Shown here: positions 24,470 through 37,656 of the stretch, in pieces | How positions within the stretch are numbered: the stretch's first letter is position 1 | How the letters are laid out: the number at the start of each line of letters is the position of its first letter | Origin: MESE01 sp036675035 | GTDB taxonomy: Bacteria > Pseudomonadota > Gammaproteobacteria > Burkholderiales > Burkholderiaceae_D | DNA: 49,098 bases | Direction: 5' to 3' | Assembly (NCBI GenBank): GCA_036675035.1 | Contig: JAKFFO010000012.1 | Location: 1-49,098 of the forward strand | Made by a program: the position numbers and the translations under genes | The notes under the pieces: model-generated | Databases searched by the model: none | Told to the model about the DNA's origin: nothing | The model's input: the letters and a program-made list of their open reading frames with translations, nothing else

Positions 24470-26035
24470 ATGAGTGAACAGGCGCAGCACATGATCGATT
24501 GCGATTTACTGGTGGTGGGCGGTGGTATCAATGGCGCCGGCATTGCGCGCGACGCGGCCGGCCGCGGCTTGTCGGTAGTGCTATGTGAAAAGGACGACCT
24601 GGCGTCGCATACGTCATCGGCGGCCACCAAGCTGATCCATGGCGGCCTGCGCTATCTGGAGCATTACGAATTCGGGCTGGTACGCAAGGCGCTGATAGAA
24701 CGTGAAGTGCTGCTGCGCTCGGCACCGCACATCATGTGGCCGATGCGTTTCGTGACGCCGCTCGACAAGGGGCAGCGCCCGGCCTGGATGATTCGCGCCG
24801 GCCTGTTCCTGTACGATCACCTGGCGCGCCGCGAACTGCTGCCGGGCTCGGAAGGCATCGATTTGCGCCAGCATGCGGCCGGCAAACCGCTGAAGCCGGA
24901 GTTCACGCGCGGCTTCGTGTATTCCGATGGCTGGGTCGATGATGCGCGACTAGTGGTACTGAATGCGATCGATGCGCGCGAAAAAGGCGCGAGAATCCAT
25001 ACCCGCACCAGATGCGAATCGGCAGTGCGCCGCGACGATCGCTGGCATGCGGTGCTGCGTACCGCATCCGGGCAAGCCATCGACGTGCATGCACGCTGTC
25101 TCGTCAATGCGGCCGGCCCGTGGGCTTCGCACTTTCTGCAAACCGCGGTGCAGCGCCCTTCGGAAAAATCGGTGCGCCTGATCAAGGGCAGCCATATCGT
25201 GGTCAAGCGGCTGTTTGACCATCCGTATTCCTACATCTTCCAGCACCCCGATGGCCGCGTGGTATTTGCAATTCCATATGAACACGACTTCACGCTGGTC
25301 GGCACGACTGATCTTGAATATCACGGCGACGCCAACAAGGTTGCGATCGATCAGCAAGAGATCGCTTATCTGTGCGAGCTGTCGAGCCGTTATTTCAGGC
25401 AGCCGATCGCACCGGCGGACGTGGTGTGGTCGTATTCCGGCGTGAGGCCGCTGGTCGAAGACGAATCGTCCGACGCGTCCGAGGTGACGCGTGACTATCG
25501 CTTTGAATTCGACACCGCCGGCGCTCCGCTGCTATCGATCTTCGGCGGCAAGATCACGACTTTTCGCAAGCTGGCCGAAGAAGCGGTCGACCTGGTTGCG
25601 CGCAAGCTGGGCAGCGACCGGTCGACATGGACCGCCGACGCCTGCCTGCCCGGCGGCGACCTGTTTGGTGCCCGCCCGGCAAACAAGGCTGTACTCGAGT
25701 TCGACGGCTATGTGCACACGTTGCAGGAACAATACAGTTGGTTGCCGCCCGAGCTGGTTACGCGCTATGCGCGGGCCTACGGTACTCGAATTCACAAAAT
25801 GTTGACGAAACGCAAAGCCGTTGCCGACATGGGGGATGAAATTGCACCAAGGCTATTTTCGGCCGAGGTTACCTACCTGATCGAGCAGGAATGGGCTACT
25901 TGTGCCACCGATATATTGTGGCGGCGCTCGAAACTAGGTTTGCATTTGCCCCCGGACACGGAACAACGGCTCGATGCCTGGATTCATGCCCATCGCAGCG
26001 GCAACGGCAGATCGCCAGAATACGACCAGACATAA
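24470..26035 (+). CDS. glpD: aerobic glycerol-3-phosphate dehydrogenase
   Basis: 521 residues. It oxidises sn-glycerol-3-phosphate to dihydroxyacetone phosphate at the inner membrane, passing electrons to quinone through FAD. The FAD motif GGGINGAG is at 17-24, with the family blocks TSSAATKLIHGGLRYLEHYEF at 48-68 and SGVRPL and SIFGGKITTFRKLAEEA later. The ATG at 24470 lacks a ribosome site; Met8 is an alternative start. First gene of the glycerol operon, 30 bases before glpS. Confidence 0.95.
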   Translation: MSEQAQHMIDCDLLVVGGGINGAGIARDAAGRGLSVVLCEKDDLASHTSSAATKLIHGGLRYLEHYEFGLVRKALIEREVLLRSAPHIMWPMRFVTPLDKGQRPAWMIRAGLFLYDHLARRELLPGSEGIDLRQHAAGKPLKPEFTRGFVYSDGWVDDARLVVLNAIDAREKGARIHTRTRCESAVRRDDRWHAVLRTASGQAIDVHARCLVNAAGPWASHFLQTAVQRPSEKSVRLIKGSHIVVKRLFDHPYSYIFQHPDGRVVFAIPYEHDFTLVGTTDLEYHGDANKVAIDQQEIAYLCELSSRYFRQPIAPADVVWSYSGVRPLVEDESSDASEVTRDYRFEFDTAGAPLLSIFGGKITTFRKLAEEAVDLVARKLGSDRSTWTADACLPGGDLFGARPANKAVLEFDGYVHTLQEQYSWLPPELVTRYARAYGTRIHKMLTKRKAVADMGDEIAPRLFSAEVTYLIEQEWATCATDILWRRSKLGLHLPPDTEQRLDAWIHAHRSGNGRSPEYDQT

Positions 26036-26065
26036 TAAATCGCGGCATCATCAGGAGGAAGCGCA

Positions 26066-27166
26066 GTGCGTTTAGCATTAGAAAATGTCAGCAAGAAGGT
26101 GGGACCGGAAGACCACCTTTATCCGCTGTCGCTCAAGCTGGTACCCGGCACCATCAACGTGTTGCTCGGCACGACCCAGGCCGGCAAGACCACATTGATG
26201 CGGCTGATGGCAGGGCTGGACAAACCGAGCCAGGGGCGCGTGCTGGTCGACGATCGGGATGTTACCGGCGTGTCCGTGCGCCACCGCAACCTGGCGATGG
26301 TGTATCAGCAGTTCATCAATTATCCGTCGCTATCGGTATTTGAAAATATCGCATCTCCGCTGCGTATCGCGCGCGTGCCTGAAGCGCAGATCCGCACCCG
26401 CGTAACGGACCTGGCGGAACGCTTGCATATCACGCCCTACCTGCAGCGTTCGCCGGCCGAATTGTCCGGCGGGCAGCAACAGCGCACTGCGCTGGCACGT
26501 GCGCTGATCAAGAATGCGGAACTGTTGCTGCTCGACGAACCGCTGGTCAATCTCGATTACAAGTTGCGCGAAGAATTGCGCCGGGAATTGACCGAGCTTT
26601 TTTCGGACGGCAAAACCACGGTTGTGTATGCGACAACCGAACCGCTTGAGGCGCTGCAACTGGGCGGTCATACCGTGGTGTTGCATGAGGGCCGATTGCT
26701 TCAGCATGGAAAAACGCTTGATGTATTCAATGCGCCGTCATCGATCGAATGCGCACGCGCGTTCAGCGACCCGCCGATCAATCTGATGCCGGCCACGGTC
26801 GATGGCAATGGCGTCGCCCAGCTAGGCACCGGCTTGACGATCCAGTTGAGCGCCGCACAGCGCCGCCATATTCCGCAGAACAGCGAAGTAATCCTCGGCC
26901 TGCGCGCGCACAGTTTGCGGCTCGCTCCGGATTCCGCTGATGACATTGCTATCGAAGCGGAAGTGGATCTGGCGGAGATCAGCGGCTCGGAAACCTATGT
27001 CCATCTGCATCGTGAGCGCATTTCGCTGGTGGCGCAGTTACCCGGCGTGCACAACCTTGAGCTGGGGGAGCGGCACAACGTGCATTGCCGCCCCGGTGAT
27101 TTATTCGTATTCGGTACCGACGGCGCATTGCGGTTTGCACCGAATCAGTCCGACGCTGGAGCATAA
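26066..27166 (+). CDS. glpS: glycerol ABC importer ATPase GlpS
   Basis: 366 residues, GTG start with AGGAGG upstream. It is a MalK-like ATPase with a C-terminal TOBE-type regulatory part. Walker A is GTTQAGKT (35-42), the Q-loop Gln is at 81-82, signature LSGGQ at 133-137, and Walker B ends in Asp157-Glu158. The H-loop position, expected His in VTHD, is Thr191 (ATTE). The signature is good but its own ATP pocket is non-standard. It partners with GlpT in the heterodimeric motor. Confidence 0.9.
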   Translation: MRLALENVSKKVGPEDHLYPLSLKLVPGTINVLLGTTQAGKTTLMRLMAGLDKPSQGRVLVDDRDVTGVSVRHRNLAMVYQQFINYPSLSVFENIASPLRIARVPEAQIRTRVTDLAERLHITPYLQRSPAELSGGQQQRTALARALIKNAELLLLDEPLVNLDYKLREELRRELTELFSDGKTTVVYATTEPLEALQLGGHTVVLHEGRLLQHGKTLDVFNAPSSIECARAFSDPPINLMPATVDGNGVAQLGTGLTIQLSAAQRRHIPQNSEVILGLRAHSLRLAPDSADDIAIEAEVDLAEISGSETYVHLHRERISLVAQLPGVHNLELGERHNVHCRPGDLFVFGTDGALRFAPNQSDAGA

Positions 27167-27168
27167 GC

Positions 27169-28254
27169 ATGGCCCGTATAGAACTAGTTGACCTTGCTCA
27201 CGCCTACAAACCGAATCCGGCCGCGCCGAGCGACTATGCGTTGCGTTCGATGACGATGACCTGGGAAGATGGCGGCGCGTACGCATTGCTGGGGCCTTCG
27301 GGATGTGGCAAGACTACCTTGCTGAACATTATTTCCGGCCTGGTTCGTCCGTCGCACGGACGCGTGCTGTTTGACGGCAAGGACGTGACCGACCTGCCGA
27401 CCGAAGCGCGCAATATTGCGCAGGTGTTTCAGTTCCCGGTGATTTACGACACGATGACGGTGTTCGACAATCTGGCTTTCCCGCTGCGCAACCGCGGATG
27501 GAAAGAAACCGAAATCAGAAAACGGGTGGAACAGGTCGCCGAAATGCTGGAGCTGTCGGGCGAGCTGAAACATCGTGCCAGTGGCCTGCCGGTCGACGCA
27601 AAGCAAAAGATCTCGCTCGGACGCGGACTGGTACGTCCCGATGTCGCGGCGGTGCTGTTCGATGAACCGCTGACAGTGATCGACCCACACCTGAAATGGC
27701 TGTTGCGGCGCAAGCTCAAGGAAATTCATTATGAGCTGAAGCTGTCGCTGATCTATGTCACGCATGATCAGGTCGAAGCGCTGACATTTGCCGATCAGGT
27801 GGTGGTGATGACCCAGGGTGAGGTGGTCCAGGTCGGCACCGCGCAGGCGCTGTTTGAAGAACCGGCACATACATTTGTCGGCTACTTCATCGGCAATCCC
27901 GGCATGAACCTGTTGCCTTGCGTGACCAAAGACGGCGCGGCGCAAATTGCAGATACAACGATTCCGCTGTCTGCGGCCGCAAGGACAGCGCTTGACCAGA
28001 CGGTGGGCAGTATCACGCTCGGCATCCGGCCCGAATTCGTCGAGTGCCTTCCGGCGCCGCAGCCCGGCGCCGTTCCGGCAATGGTGCGTACGATGCGGAA
28101 CATGGGGACGCACCATCTGGCCGAGCTCCAGTTTGGAACCCATGTCGTATCCGCCAAGCTGCGCAGCATGCCGGCGACCGTGGGCGACTCCATCTGGTTG
28201 CGCTTCCCCGAAGAACGCACTCTTTATTACGTCAACGACAAGCGAGTCGCCTGA
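27169..28254 (+). CDS. glpT: glycerol ABC importer ATPase GlpT
   Basis: 361 residues, start 2 bases after the glpS stop with GGAG in the glpS end. Walker A GPSGCGKT (42-49) is canonical, Walker B gives Asp165-Glu166, and the H-loop VTHDQ has His199. The signature is lost: LSGGQ is replaced by LPVDA (140-144). The C-terminal half is a TOBE-like domain. The name follows the rhizobial glpSTPQUV nomenclature and is unrelated to the E. coli glpT antiporter. Confidence 0.9.
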   Translation: MARIELVDLAHAYKPNPAAPSDYALRSMTMTWEDGGAYALLGPSGCGKTTLLNIISGLVRPSHGRVLFDGKDVTDLPTEARNIAQVFQFPVIYDTMTVFDNLAFPLRNRGWKETEIRKRVEQVAEMLELSGELKHRASGLPVDAKQKISLGRGLVRPDVAAVLFDEPLTVIDPHLKWLLRRKLKEIHYELKLSLIYVTHDQVEALTFADQVVVMTQGEVVQVGTAQALFEEPAHTFVGYFIGNPGMNLLPCVTKDGAAQIADTTIPLSAAARTALDQTVGSITLGIRPEFVECLPAPQPGAVPAMVRTMRNMGTHHLAELQFGTHVVSAKLRSMPATVGDSIWLRFPEERTLYYVNDKRVA

Positions 28255-28255
28255 T

Positions 28256-29121
<866 letters not shown>

Positions 29122-29125
<4 letters not shown>

Positions 29126-29928
29126 TGAGCAAACGCGTTACCACGCCGCTCCTGCTGGTATTTCTGCTGTTGTCGCTATTGCCGATCTACTGGATGCTGA
29201 ACATGTCGCTCAAGACGAACGAAGAAATCGTCGGCGTTCTGACAATGTGGCCGGCCGAGCTGACCTTCGCCAATTACATCACCATCTTTACCGATGAGTC
29301 ATGGTACAGCGGCTATATCAATTCGATCATTTACGTCGTGATGAACATGGTGCTGTCGGTGTCGCTGGCGTTACCGGCGGCGTACGCATTTTCGCGTTAT
29401 TCATTCCTGGGCGACAAGCATTTGTTCTTCTGGCTGTTGACCAACCGGATGACGCCGCCGGCGGTGTTCCTGCTGCCGTTCTTCCAGCTGTATTCGACCG
29501 TGGGACTGATGGATACGCATATTGCGGTAGCGCTGGCACATATGGTTTTCAATGTTCCGCTCGCAGTCTGGATTCTGGAAGGCTTCATGTCCGGCATTCC
29601 CAAGGAGATTGATGAGACCGCGTATATCGACGGCTACAGCTTTCCGAGATTTTTCGTGAAGATTTTTTTACCGCTGATCAAATCCGGCGTTGGTGTAACC
29701 GCCTTCTTCTGCTTCATGTTCAGCTGGGTGGAATTGCTCCTGGCGCGAACGCTGACGTCGGTCGATGCGAAGCCGATCGCTGCCACCATGACGCGCACCG
29801 TTTCCGCGGCCGGAATGGATTGGGGCGTACTGGCCGCCGCAGGCATGCTGACCATCGTACCGGGCGCATTGGTGATCTGGTTTGTGCGGCATTACATCGC
29901 CAAAGGTTTCGCGATGGGGAGAGTGTGA
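29122..29928 (+). CDS. glpQ: glycerol ABC importer permease GlpQ
   Basis: 268 residues. Its ATG overlaps the glpP stop (ATGA). It is a MalG-type permease with six hydrophobic segments; the EAA loop is EIDETAYIDGYSFPRFFVKI (about 158-177). It forms the membrane channel with GlpP. The name follows the glpSTPQUV usage, not the E. coli phosphodiesterase. Confidence 0.92.
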
Positions 29929-29929
29929 C

Positions 29930-30214
29930 ATGGATAATCTTTTTCGCTGGATGGCGTGGACCCCACCGGTTGCCATTTTCTTCATTTGCATTGTGCTGAT
30001 GCTGATCGGCATGACGGTATGGGAAATCAAGGCGCCAACCATAGAACGAAAAGGCTTTCTGCCGATGGCGACTACGCGCGGTGACCGGCTTTTCATCGGA
30101 TTGCTGACCGCGGCTTATGTCAACCTGGCATGGGCCGGACTGACCGATCTTCATCAGGGATTCGGTGCGGCGGTCAGTTTTGTAGTGCTTGTTGTAGTAA
30201 TGCGTTGGGGTTGA
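29930..30214 (+). CDS. glpU: DUF2160 small membrane protein GlpU
   Basis: 94 residues from the ATG at 29930, one base after the glpQ stop, with GGGGAGAG upstream. Three hydrophobic segments (about 12-30, 55-68 and 77-91) flank a conserved TTRGDRLFIGLL stretch. DUF2160 proteins occur next to glycerol ABC transporters in rhizobia and others, where the gene is called glpU; its contribution to transport is not settled. Confidence 0.85.
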   Translation: MDNLFRWMAWTPPVAIFFICIVLMLIGMTVWEIKAPTIERKGFLPMATTRGDRLFIGLLTAAYVNLAWAGLTDLHQGFGAAVSFVVLVVVMRWG

Positions 30215-30293
30215 CCCACGTTTCGGCGCATGGCGGGATTCCTTCCTCCGCTGTGTGGTAATGCCCTTGGGAAGGCAATACGAGGAGTGAATA

Positions 30294-32021
30294 ATGAAAC
30301 TAAGACTGACAGCACTGGCTGCAGCAGCAATGTTGGTATCGGGGGCATCCTGGGCCGACATGAAGGCTGCCGAAAAATGGGTCACACAAGAGTTCCAGCC
30401 ATCGACCCTGTCCAAGCAGCAGCAACTCGATGAAATGAAATGGTTTATCGCTGCTGCCGACAAGCTCAAGAAGAAGGGCGTGAATGAAATCAGCGTTGTT
30501 TCCGAAACCATCGACACCCACGTGTACGAATCGAAGACGATGGCCAAGGCGTTCGAGGAGATCACCGGCATCCGCGTCAAGCATGACCTGATTCAGGAAG
30601 GCGACGTGGTCGAGAAGCTGCAGACCTCGATGCAATCCGGCAAAAGCATCTATGACGGCTGGATTTCGGATTCCGACCTGATCGGTACCCACTACCGCTA
30701 TGGCGCGATCGAGCCACTGTCCGACTACATGAATGGCAAGGGCAAGGAGTTCACCAATCCGCAACTGGACCTGAAGGATTTTATCGGCACCAGCTTCACC
30801 ACGGCGCCGGACGGCAAGCTATATCAGCTGCCGGACCAGCAGTTCGCGAACCTTTACTGGTTCCGTGCCGATTTGTTCGCACGCAAGGACTTGCAAGACA
30901 AGTTCAAGGCCAAGTATGGCTACGAGCTTGGCGTGCCGCAAAACTGGTCTGCCTATGAAGACATCGCCGAGTTCTTTACCAATGATGTGAAGGAAATCGA
31001 CGGCAAGAAGATCTTCGGTCACATGGATTATGGCAAGAAGGACCCTTCGCTTGGATGGCGTTTCACCGATGCGTGGCTGTCGATGGCAGGTACTGCCGAC
31101 AAGGGTATTCCGAACGGCTTGCCGGTCGATGAGTGGGGGATTCGCGTCGCTGACGACAAATGTACCCCTGTCGGCGCGTCGGTTGCTCGCGGCGGCGCCA
31201 CCAATTCGCCTCCAGCCGTTTACGCGTTGACCAAGTATGTCGACTGGATGAAGAAGTATGCACCGCCGGAAGCCAGCGGCATGACCTTCTCCGAAGCCGG
31301 CCCGGTTCCGGCGCAAGGCCAGATCGCCCAGCAGATTTTCTGGTACACCGCGTTTACCGCCGGCATGACAAAACCGGGCCTTCCGGTCGTCAACGCGGAT
31401 GGCACACCGAAGTGGCGCATGGCTCCCGGCCCGCACGGCCCATACTGGAAAGACGGCATGCAGAACGGTTATCAGGACGTCGGCTCCTGGACCTTCTTCA
31501 AGGCCACGCCGGATGACCGCAAAGCCGCGGCGTGGCTGTATGCTCAGTTCGTGAATTCGAAGACCGCCTCGCTCAAGAAATCAATCACCGGGCTCACGTT
31601 CGTACGCGATTCCGACATTCGCCATGATTACTTCACCAAGAATGCGGCCAAGTACGGCGGCCTGATCGAGTTCTACCGCAGCCCGGCACGGGTTGCATGG
31701 ACGCCGACCGGGACCAATGTGCCTGACTATCCGAAACTGGCGCAGCTCTGGTGGAAAAATGTCGCGGTTGCTGTGACTGGTGAGAAAACACCGCAGGCAG
31801 CAATGGACAACCTGGCCGAGGAAATGGACCAGGTGATGGCGCGGCTTGAGCGTGCAGGCATGAGAAACTGCCCGCCAAAGTTGAACAAGAAAACTGATCC
31901 GAACAAATGGCTGAACGCCGACGGCGCTCCGTGGAAGAAGCTTGCCAACGAGAAGCCGAAAGGTGAAACCATCGCTTACGACAAGCTGCTGCAGGCATGG
32001 AAGGAAGGTCGCGTGAAGTAA
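30294..32021 (+). CDS. glpV: glycerol-binding periplasmic protein GlpV
   Basis: 575 residues with GAGGAG upstream. It has a Sec signal peptide (1-21, cleaved after SWA) followed by a large extracellular solute-binding domain of the maltose-binding type (family 1), longer than the usual 400-450. It would deliver glycerol (or a related polyol) to GlpPQ. Last gene of the operon; the following terminator at 32115 ends the transcript, so a downstream glpK is not part of it. Confidence 0.92.
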   Translation: MKLRLTALAAAAMLVSGASWADMKAAEKWVTQEFQPSTLSKQQQLDEMKWFIAAADKLKKKGVNEISVVSETIDTHVYESKTMAKAFEEITGIRVKHDLIQEGDVVEKLQTSMQSGKSIYDGWISDSDLIGTHYRYGAIEPLSDYMNGKGKEFTNPQLDLKDFIGTSFTTAPDGKLYQLPDQQFANLYWFRADLFARKDLQDKFKAKYGYELGVPQNWSAYEDIAEFFTNDVKEIDGKKIFGHMDYGKKDPSLGWRFTDAWLSMAGTADKGIPNGLPVDEWGIRVADDKCTPVGASVARGGATNSPPAVYALTKYVDWMKKYAPPEASGMTFSEAGPVPAQGQIAQQIFWYTAFTAGMTKPGLPVVNADGTPKWRMAPGPHGPYWKDGMQNGYQDVGSWTFFKATPDDRKAAAWLYAQFVNSKTASLKKSITGLTFVRDSDIRHDYFTKNAAKYGGLIEFYRSPARVAWTPTGTNVPDYPKLAQLWWKNVAVAVTGEKTPQAAMDNLAEEMDQVMARLERAGMRNCPPKLNKKTDPNKWLNADGAPWKKLANEKPKGETIAYDKLLQAWKEGRVK

Positions 32022-32114
32022 TCGGTGTTGCGCGTTGTGGCTGGCGATCTGGCGCGATCGCCGGCTTCCGACGCGTCGCGACCTAGATAATAATTGGTGT
32101 TCTTCTCCTTGATT

Positions 32115-32143
32115 GGCGCAACGCGAGTTGCGCCTTTTTTATT
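32115..32143 (+). terminator. terminator of the glycerol operon
   Basis: Stem GGCGCAAC/GTTGCGCC (32115-32122 with 32127-32134, loop GCGA) is followed by six T. It lies 93 bases after glpV. Confidence 0.92.
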
Positions 32144-32169
32144 TTCGGCGCCGCTGCTTGCGCAGCCGA

Positions 32170-32601
32170 TTACGCGCCATGCATATGTTCGATCTTGAGA
32201 CACCGGTCCATGACAACTGCGACGCCGGCTGCTCGCGCCTTGGCGGCGGCTTCTTCATTGATGATGCCGAGTTGCATCCACAAGCAATCGACGCCGATGG
32301 CAATCGCTTCGTCGGCAATTGGTGGAATGTCGTCGGACTTTCTGAAGCAGTCGACAATGTCGATGTTGATATTTTCTTTTGACAGTGCCCTTGCGGCATC
32401 GCTCAGCGTCGCGTAACAAAGCTCATCGAGAATGTGAGTGCCCGCATAGGTTGGATTTACCGGAACTATCCGGTAGCCATTGCGCTGAAGATAGGCGGCC
32501 ACATCGTGACTCGGACGATTCATTTTTGCCGAAAGGCCGACCACAGCGATGGTATGGCTGCGTGTCAGCAGGGCGGCGATTGAAATATTGGCGTTGGTCA
32601 T
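32170..32601 (-). CDS. CoA-binding domain protein (YccU-like)
   Basis: 143 residues from the ATG at 32601; the open frame further upstream overlaps atpC and is not used. The Rossmann-type CoA-binding fold is seen in IAVVGLSAKMNRPSHDVAAYLQRNGYRIVPVNP (18-50), with DIVDCFRKSDDIPPIADEAI and the end VVMDRCLKIEH characteristic of the YccU family. It is a small cytosolic protein thought to bind CoA; function unknown. Confidence 0.88.
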   Translation of the reverse strand: MTNANISIAALLTRSHTIAVVGLSAKMNRPSHDVAAYLQRNGYRIVPVNPTYAGTHILDELCYATLSDAARALSKENINIDIVDCFRKSDDIPPIADEAIAIGVDCLWMQLGIINEEAAAKARAAGVAVVMDRCLKIEHMHGA

Positions 32602-32616
32602 CTGGACTGTCTGAAA

Positions 32617-32645
32617 ACAAAAAAAGCAGCCGAGGCTGCTTTTTA
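32617..32645 (-). terminator. terminator of the ATP synthase operon
   Basis: Stem AGCAGC/GCTGCT (32625-32630 with 32635-32640, loop CGAG) has an A run on the left, which is a T run on the minus strand. It lies 21 bases after the atpC stop and also separates the operon from the CoA-binding gene. Confidence 0.9.
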
Positions 32646-32665
32646 TTGTACCGCTTTCATGACGA

Positions 32666-33088
32666 TCAGCGCTTCTGGCGCAGCTTTTGAATTGCCGCCA
32701 ATTGTGCGACCGCAACCGCAAGCTCTGCCTGCGCGGTGGCGTAGTCGATTTTGGATTCGCGGTTGACCAGCGCTTCCTCGGCCAGCTTTTTCGCTTCGGC
32801 TGCTTTCGCTTCGTCGAGATCGCCGCCGCGAATCGCGGTGTCCGCCAATACGGTAACAGAATTCGGCTGCACTTCCAGAATGCCGCCCGCGACGAAGACG
32901 AATTCATCGTCTGCCTGGCCCGCAACCTTGATGCGCACTGCACCCGGCCTGATGCGGGTAATCAATGGTGTGTGCTTTGGATATATTCCCAGCTCACCTG
33001 CCTCGCCCGGCAACGCGACGAATTCCGCTTCACCGGAGAAGATTTGCTCTTCTGCGGAGACAACGTCAACGTGAATAGTATTTGCCAT
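32666..33088 (-). CDS. atpC: ATP synthase F1 subunit epsilon
   Basis: 140 residues, AAGGT before the ATG. The N-terminal beta-sandwich (HVDVVSAEEQIFSGEAEFVALPGEAGELGIYPKHTPLIT) and the C-terminal helical hairpin rich in Ala and Glu are typical. It is part of the central stalk and inhibits ATP hydrolysis. Last gene of the operon, 84 bases after atpD. Confidence 0.97.
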   Translation of the reverse strand: MANTIHVDVVSAEEQIFSGEAEFVALPGEAGELGIYPKHTPLITRIRPGAVRIKVAGQADDEFVFVAGGILEVQPNSVTVLADTAIRGGDLDEAKAAEAKKLAEEALVNRESKIDYATAQAELAVAVAQLAAIQKLRQKR

Positions 33089-33172
33089 TTCAAGACCTTA
33101 TTTCGTTCATCGATGGAGCAGTACAAAACGCAGCGCGGCATCAACTGAATGCGCGCGCTGCGCGTCGAGCGA

Positions 33173-34573
<1,401 letters not shown>

Positions 34574-34623
34574 TTTCGTTCCTTCAATTATTAAAGTTTA
34601 AATTCTTTTCAACGCATTCGTCA

Positions 34624-35493
34624 CTAGACCGCAGCCGCACCGGCGACGATTTCGGACAATTCTTTGGTGATCGCTGCCTGACGCGTCTTGTTGTAGACCA
34701 GTTTCAGTTCGCCGATCACATTGCCTGCGTTATCGCTTGCCGCCTTCATCGCCACCATCCGTGCCGATTGCTCGGAGGCGAGATTTTCAGCGACTGCCTG
34801 ATAAATCAGCGCTTCGACATAACGCACCAGCAATTCGTCGATCACGGTCGGCGCATCTGGCTCATACAGGTAATCCCATGAATGGTTACCCTTGTCGCCT
34901 TGCATCCGATCGGCCGACAACGGCAGCAATTGCTCCAGCACCGGCTCCTGCTTCATCGTGTTGATGAATTTGGTGTACACCAGGTAGACGGCATCGAGCT
35001 TGCCTTCCTGGTACGCGTCGAGCAATACCTTGACCGGACCGATCAACTTGTCCAGATGCGGCGTATCGCCGATCTGCACTGCATGCGATACCACGCGCGC
35101 GCCGATGCGATTCAGGAAACCCAGGCCCTTGTTGCCGATAGCGACTGCTTCGATCTTGCTGCCTTGCGCTTCGACTTCACGCAGCTTGCTGGTCACCAGA
35201 CGCAGTGCATTGGTGTTCAAGCCGCCGCACAGACCCTTGTCGGTTGTCACAACGATGATGCCGACGGTCTTGGCCTTGTCCTGCTTCACCAGGAACGGAT
35301 GCGTGTACTCCGGATTTGCCGTTGCAAGATTGGCGGCGATATTACGGATCTTGTCACTGTAGGGACGGGCCGACCGCATCCGCTCCTGCGCCTTGCGCAT
35401 CTTGGATGCGGCGACCATTTCCATCGCCTTGGTGATCTTCTTCGTATTCTCTACGCTCTTGATCTTGCCACGTATCTCTTTGCCTACAGCCAT
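34624..35493 (-). CDS. atpG: ATP synthase F1 subunit gamma
   Basis: 289 residues, AAGGAG upstream. It starts with MAVGKEIRGKIKSVENTKKITKAMEMVAASKMRKAQ, the long N-terminal helix of the rotor stalk, and ends with the matching C-terminal helix (ARMVAMKAASDNAGNVI...YNKTRQAAITKELSEIV). It couples rotation of the c-ring to catalysis. 24 bases after atpA. Confidence 0.98.
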   Translation of the reverse strand: MAVGKEIRGKIKSVENTKKITKAMEMVAASKMRKAQERMRSARPYSDKIRNIAANLATANPEYTHPFLVKQDKAKTVGIIVVTTDKGLCGGLNTNALRLVTSKLREVEAQGSKIEAVAIGNKGLGFLNRIGARVVSHAVQIGDTPHLDKLIGPVKVLLDAYQEGKLDAVYLVYTKFINTMKQEPVLEQLLPLSADRMQGDKGNHSWDYLYEPDAPTVIDELLVRYVEALIYQAVAENLASEQSARMVAMKAASDNAGNVIGELKLVYNKTRQAAITKELSEIVAGAAAV

Positions 35494-35517
35494 GAGTGCT
35501 TACTCCTTGTGCTGTGA

Positions 35518-37059
<1,542 letters not shown>

Positions 37060-37120
37060 ACTAACTCCTAAAATTAATCTCTGTGCTTACCTAGGGCTCT
37101 GACTACCGAGTGTTGCAAAC

Positions 37121-37654
37121 TCAGGCAGCTAAAGCGACATGCATCTGTTGCAGCTTGGCGCGTACCGAGGTGTCGAATACTTCATCGCCGACCACCACTC
37201 GCACACCGCCGATCAGGGACTTATCGACAACGACCGTCGGATTAAGTTTGCGGCCGAATTTCTTTTCCAGCGTCGCGACCACATCCTTCAGCTGAGCGTC
37301 CGAAAGTTCGAATGCGCTGATGATTTCGGCATCGGCCGCACCTTCCTGCTCGTTCTTCAACAGTTGGAATTGCGCGTCGATTTCCGGCAGCAGGGTCAGC
37401 CGTCCGTTCTGAATCAACATGCCGACGAAGTTTTTGGCTTCGGCGCCAACCGGGGACTTGAGTGCGGACAGGAATACGTCGGCGATCTGCTGATCGGACA
37501 CGTTCGGGTTTTGCGCCAGCGCCTTGACGTCAGGATGGGCCGCAACGTGTGCCATCTCGGAAACGAGATCGGACCATGCCGACAGATTACCGGACTTGGC
37601 CACGCGAAACAGCGCTTCTGCATAAGGACGAGCAATCGTTGCGATTTCAGCCAT
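37121..37654 (-). CDS. atpH: ATP synthase F1 subunit delta
   Basis: 177 residues. The N-terminal helical bundle starts IATIARPYAEALFRVAK, and the C-terminal part carries LKDVVATLEKKFGRKLNPTVVVDKSLIGGVRVVVGDEVFD, the OSCP/delta signature. It links the peripheral stalk to the F1 head. 2 bases after the atpF stop, so translation is coupled; a 61-base gap separates it from atpA. Confidence 0.97.
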   Translation of the reverse strand: MAEIATIARPYAEALFRVAKSGNLSAWSDLVSEMAHVAAHPDVKALAQNPNVSDQQIADVFLSALKSPVGAEAKNFVGMLIQNGRLTLLPEIDAQFQLLKNEQEGAADAEIISAFELSDAQLKDVVATLEKKFGRKLNPTVVVDKSLIGGVRVVVGDEVFDTSVRAKLQQMHVALAA

Positions 37655-37656
37655 GA

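Noticed and set aside
24293..24490. A 65-codon minus-strand frame in the glpD leader.
   Set aside because: No ribosome site and overlap with the glpD start; a chance frame.
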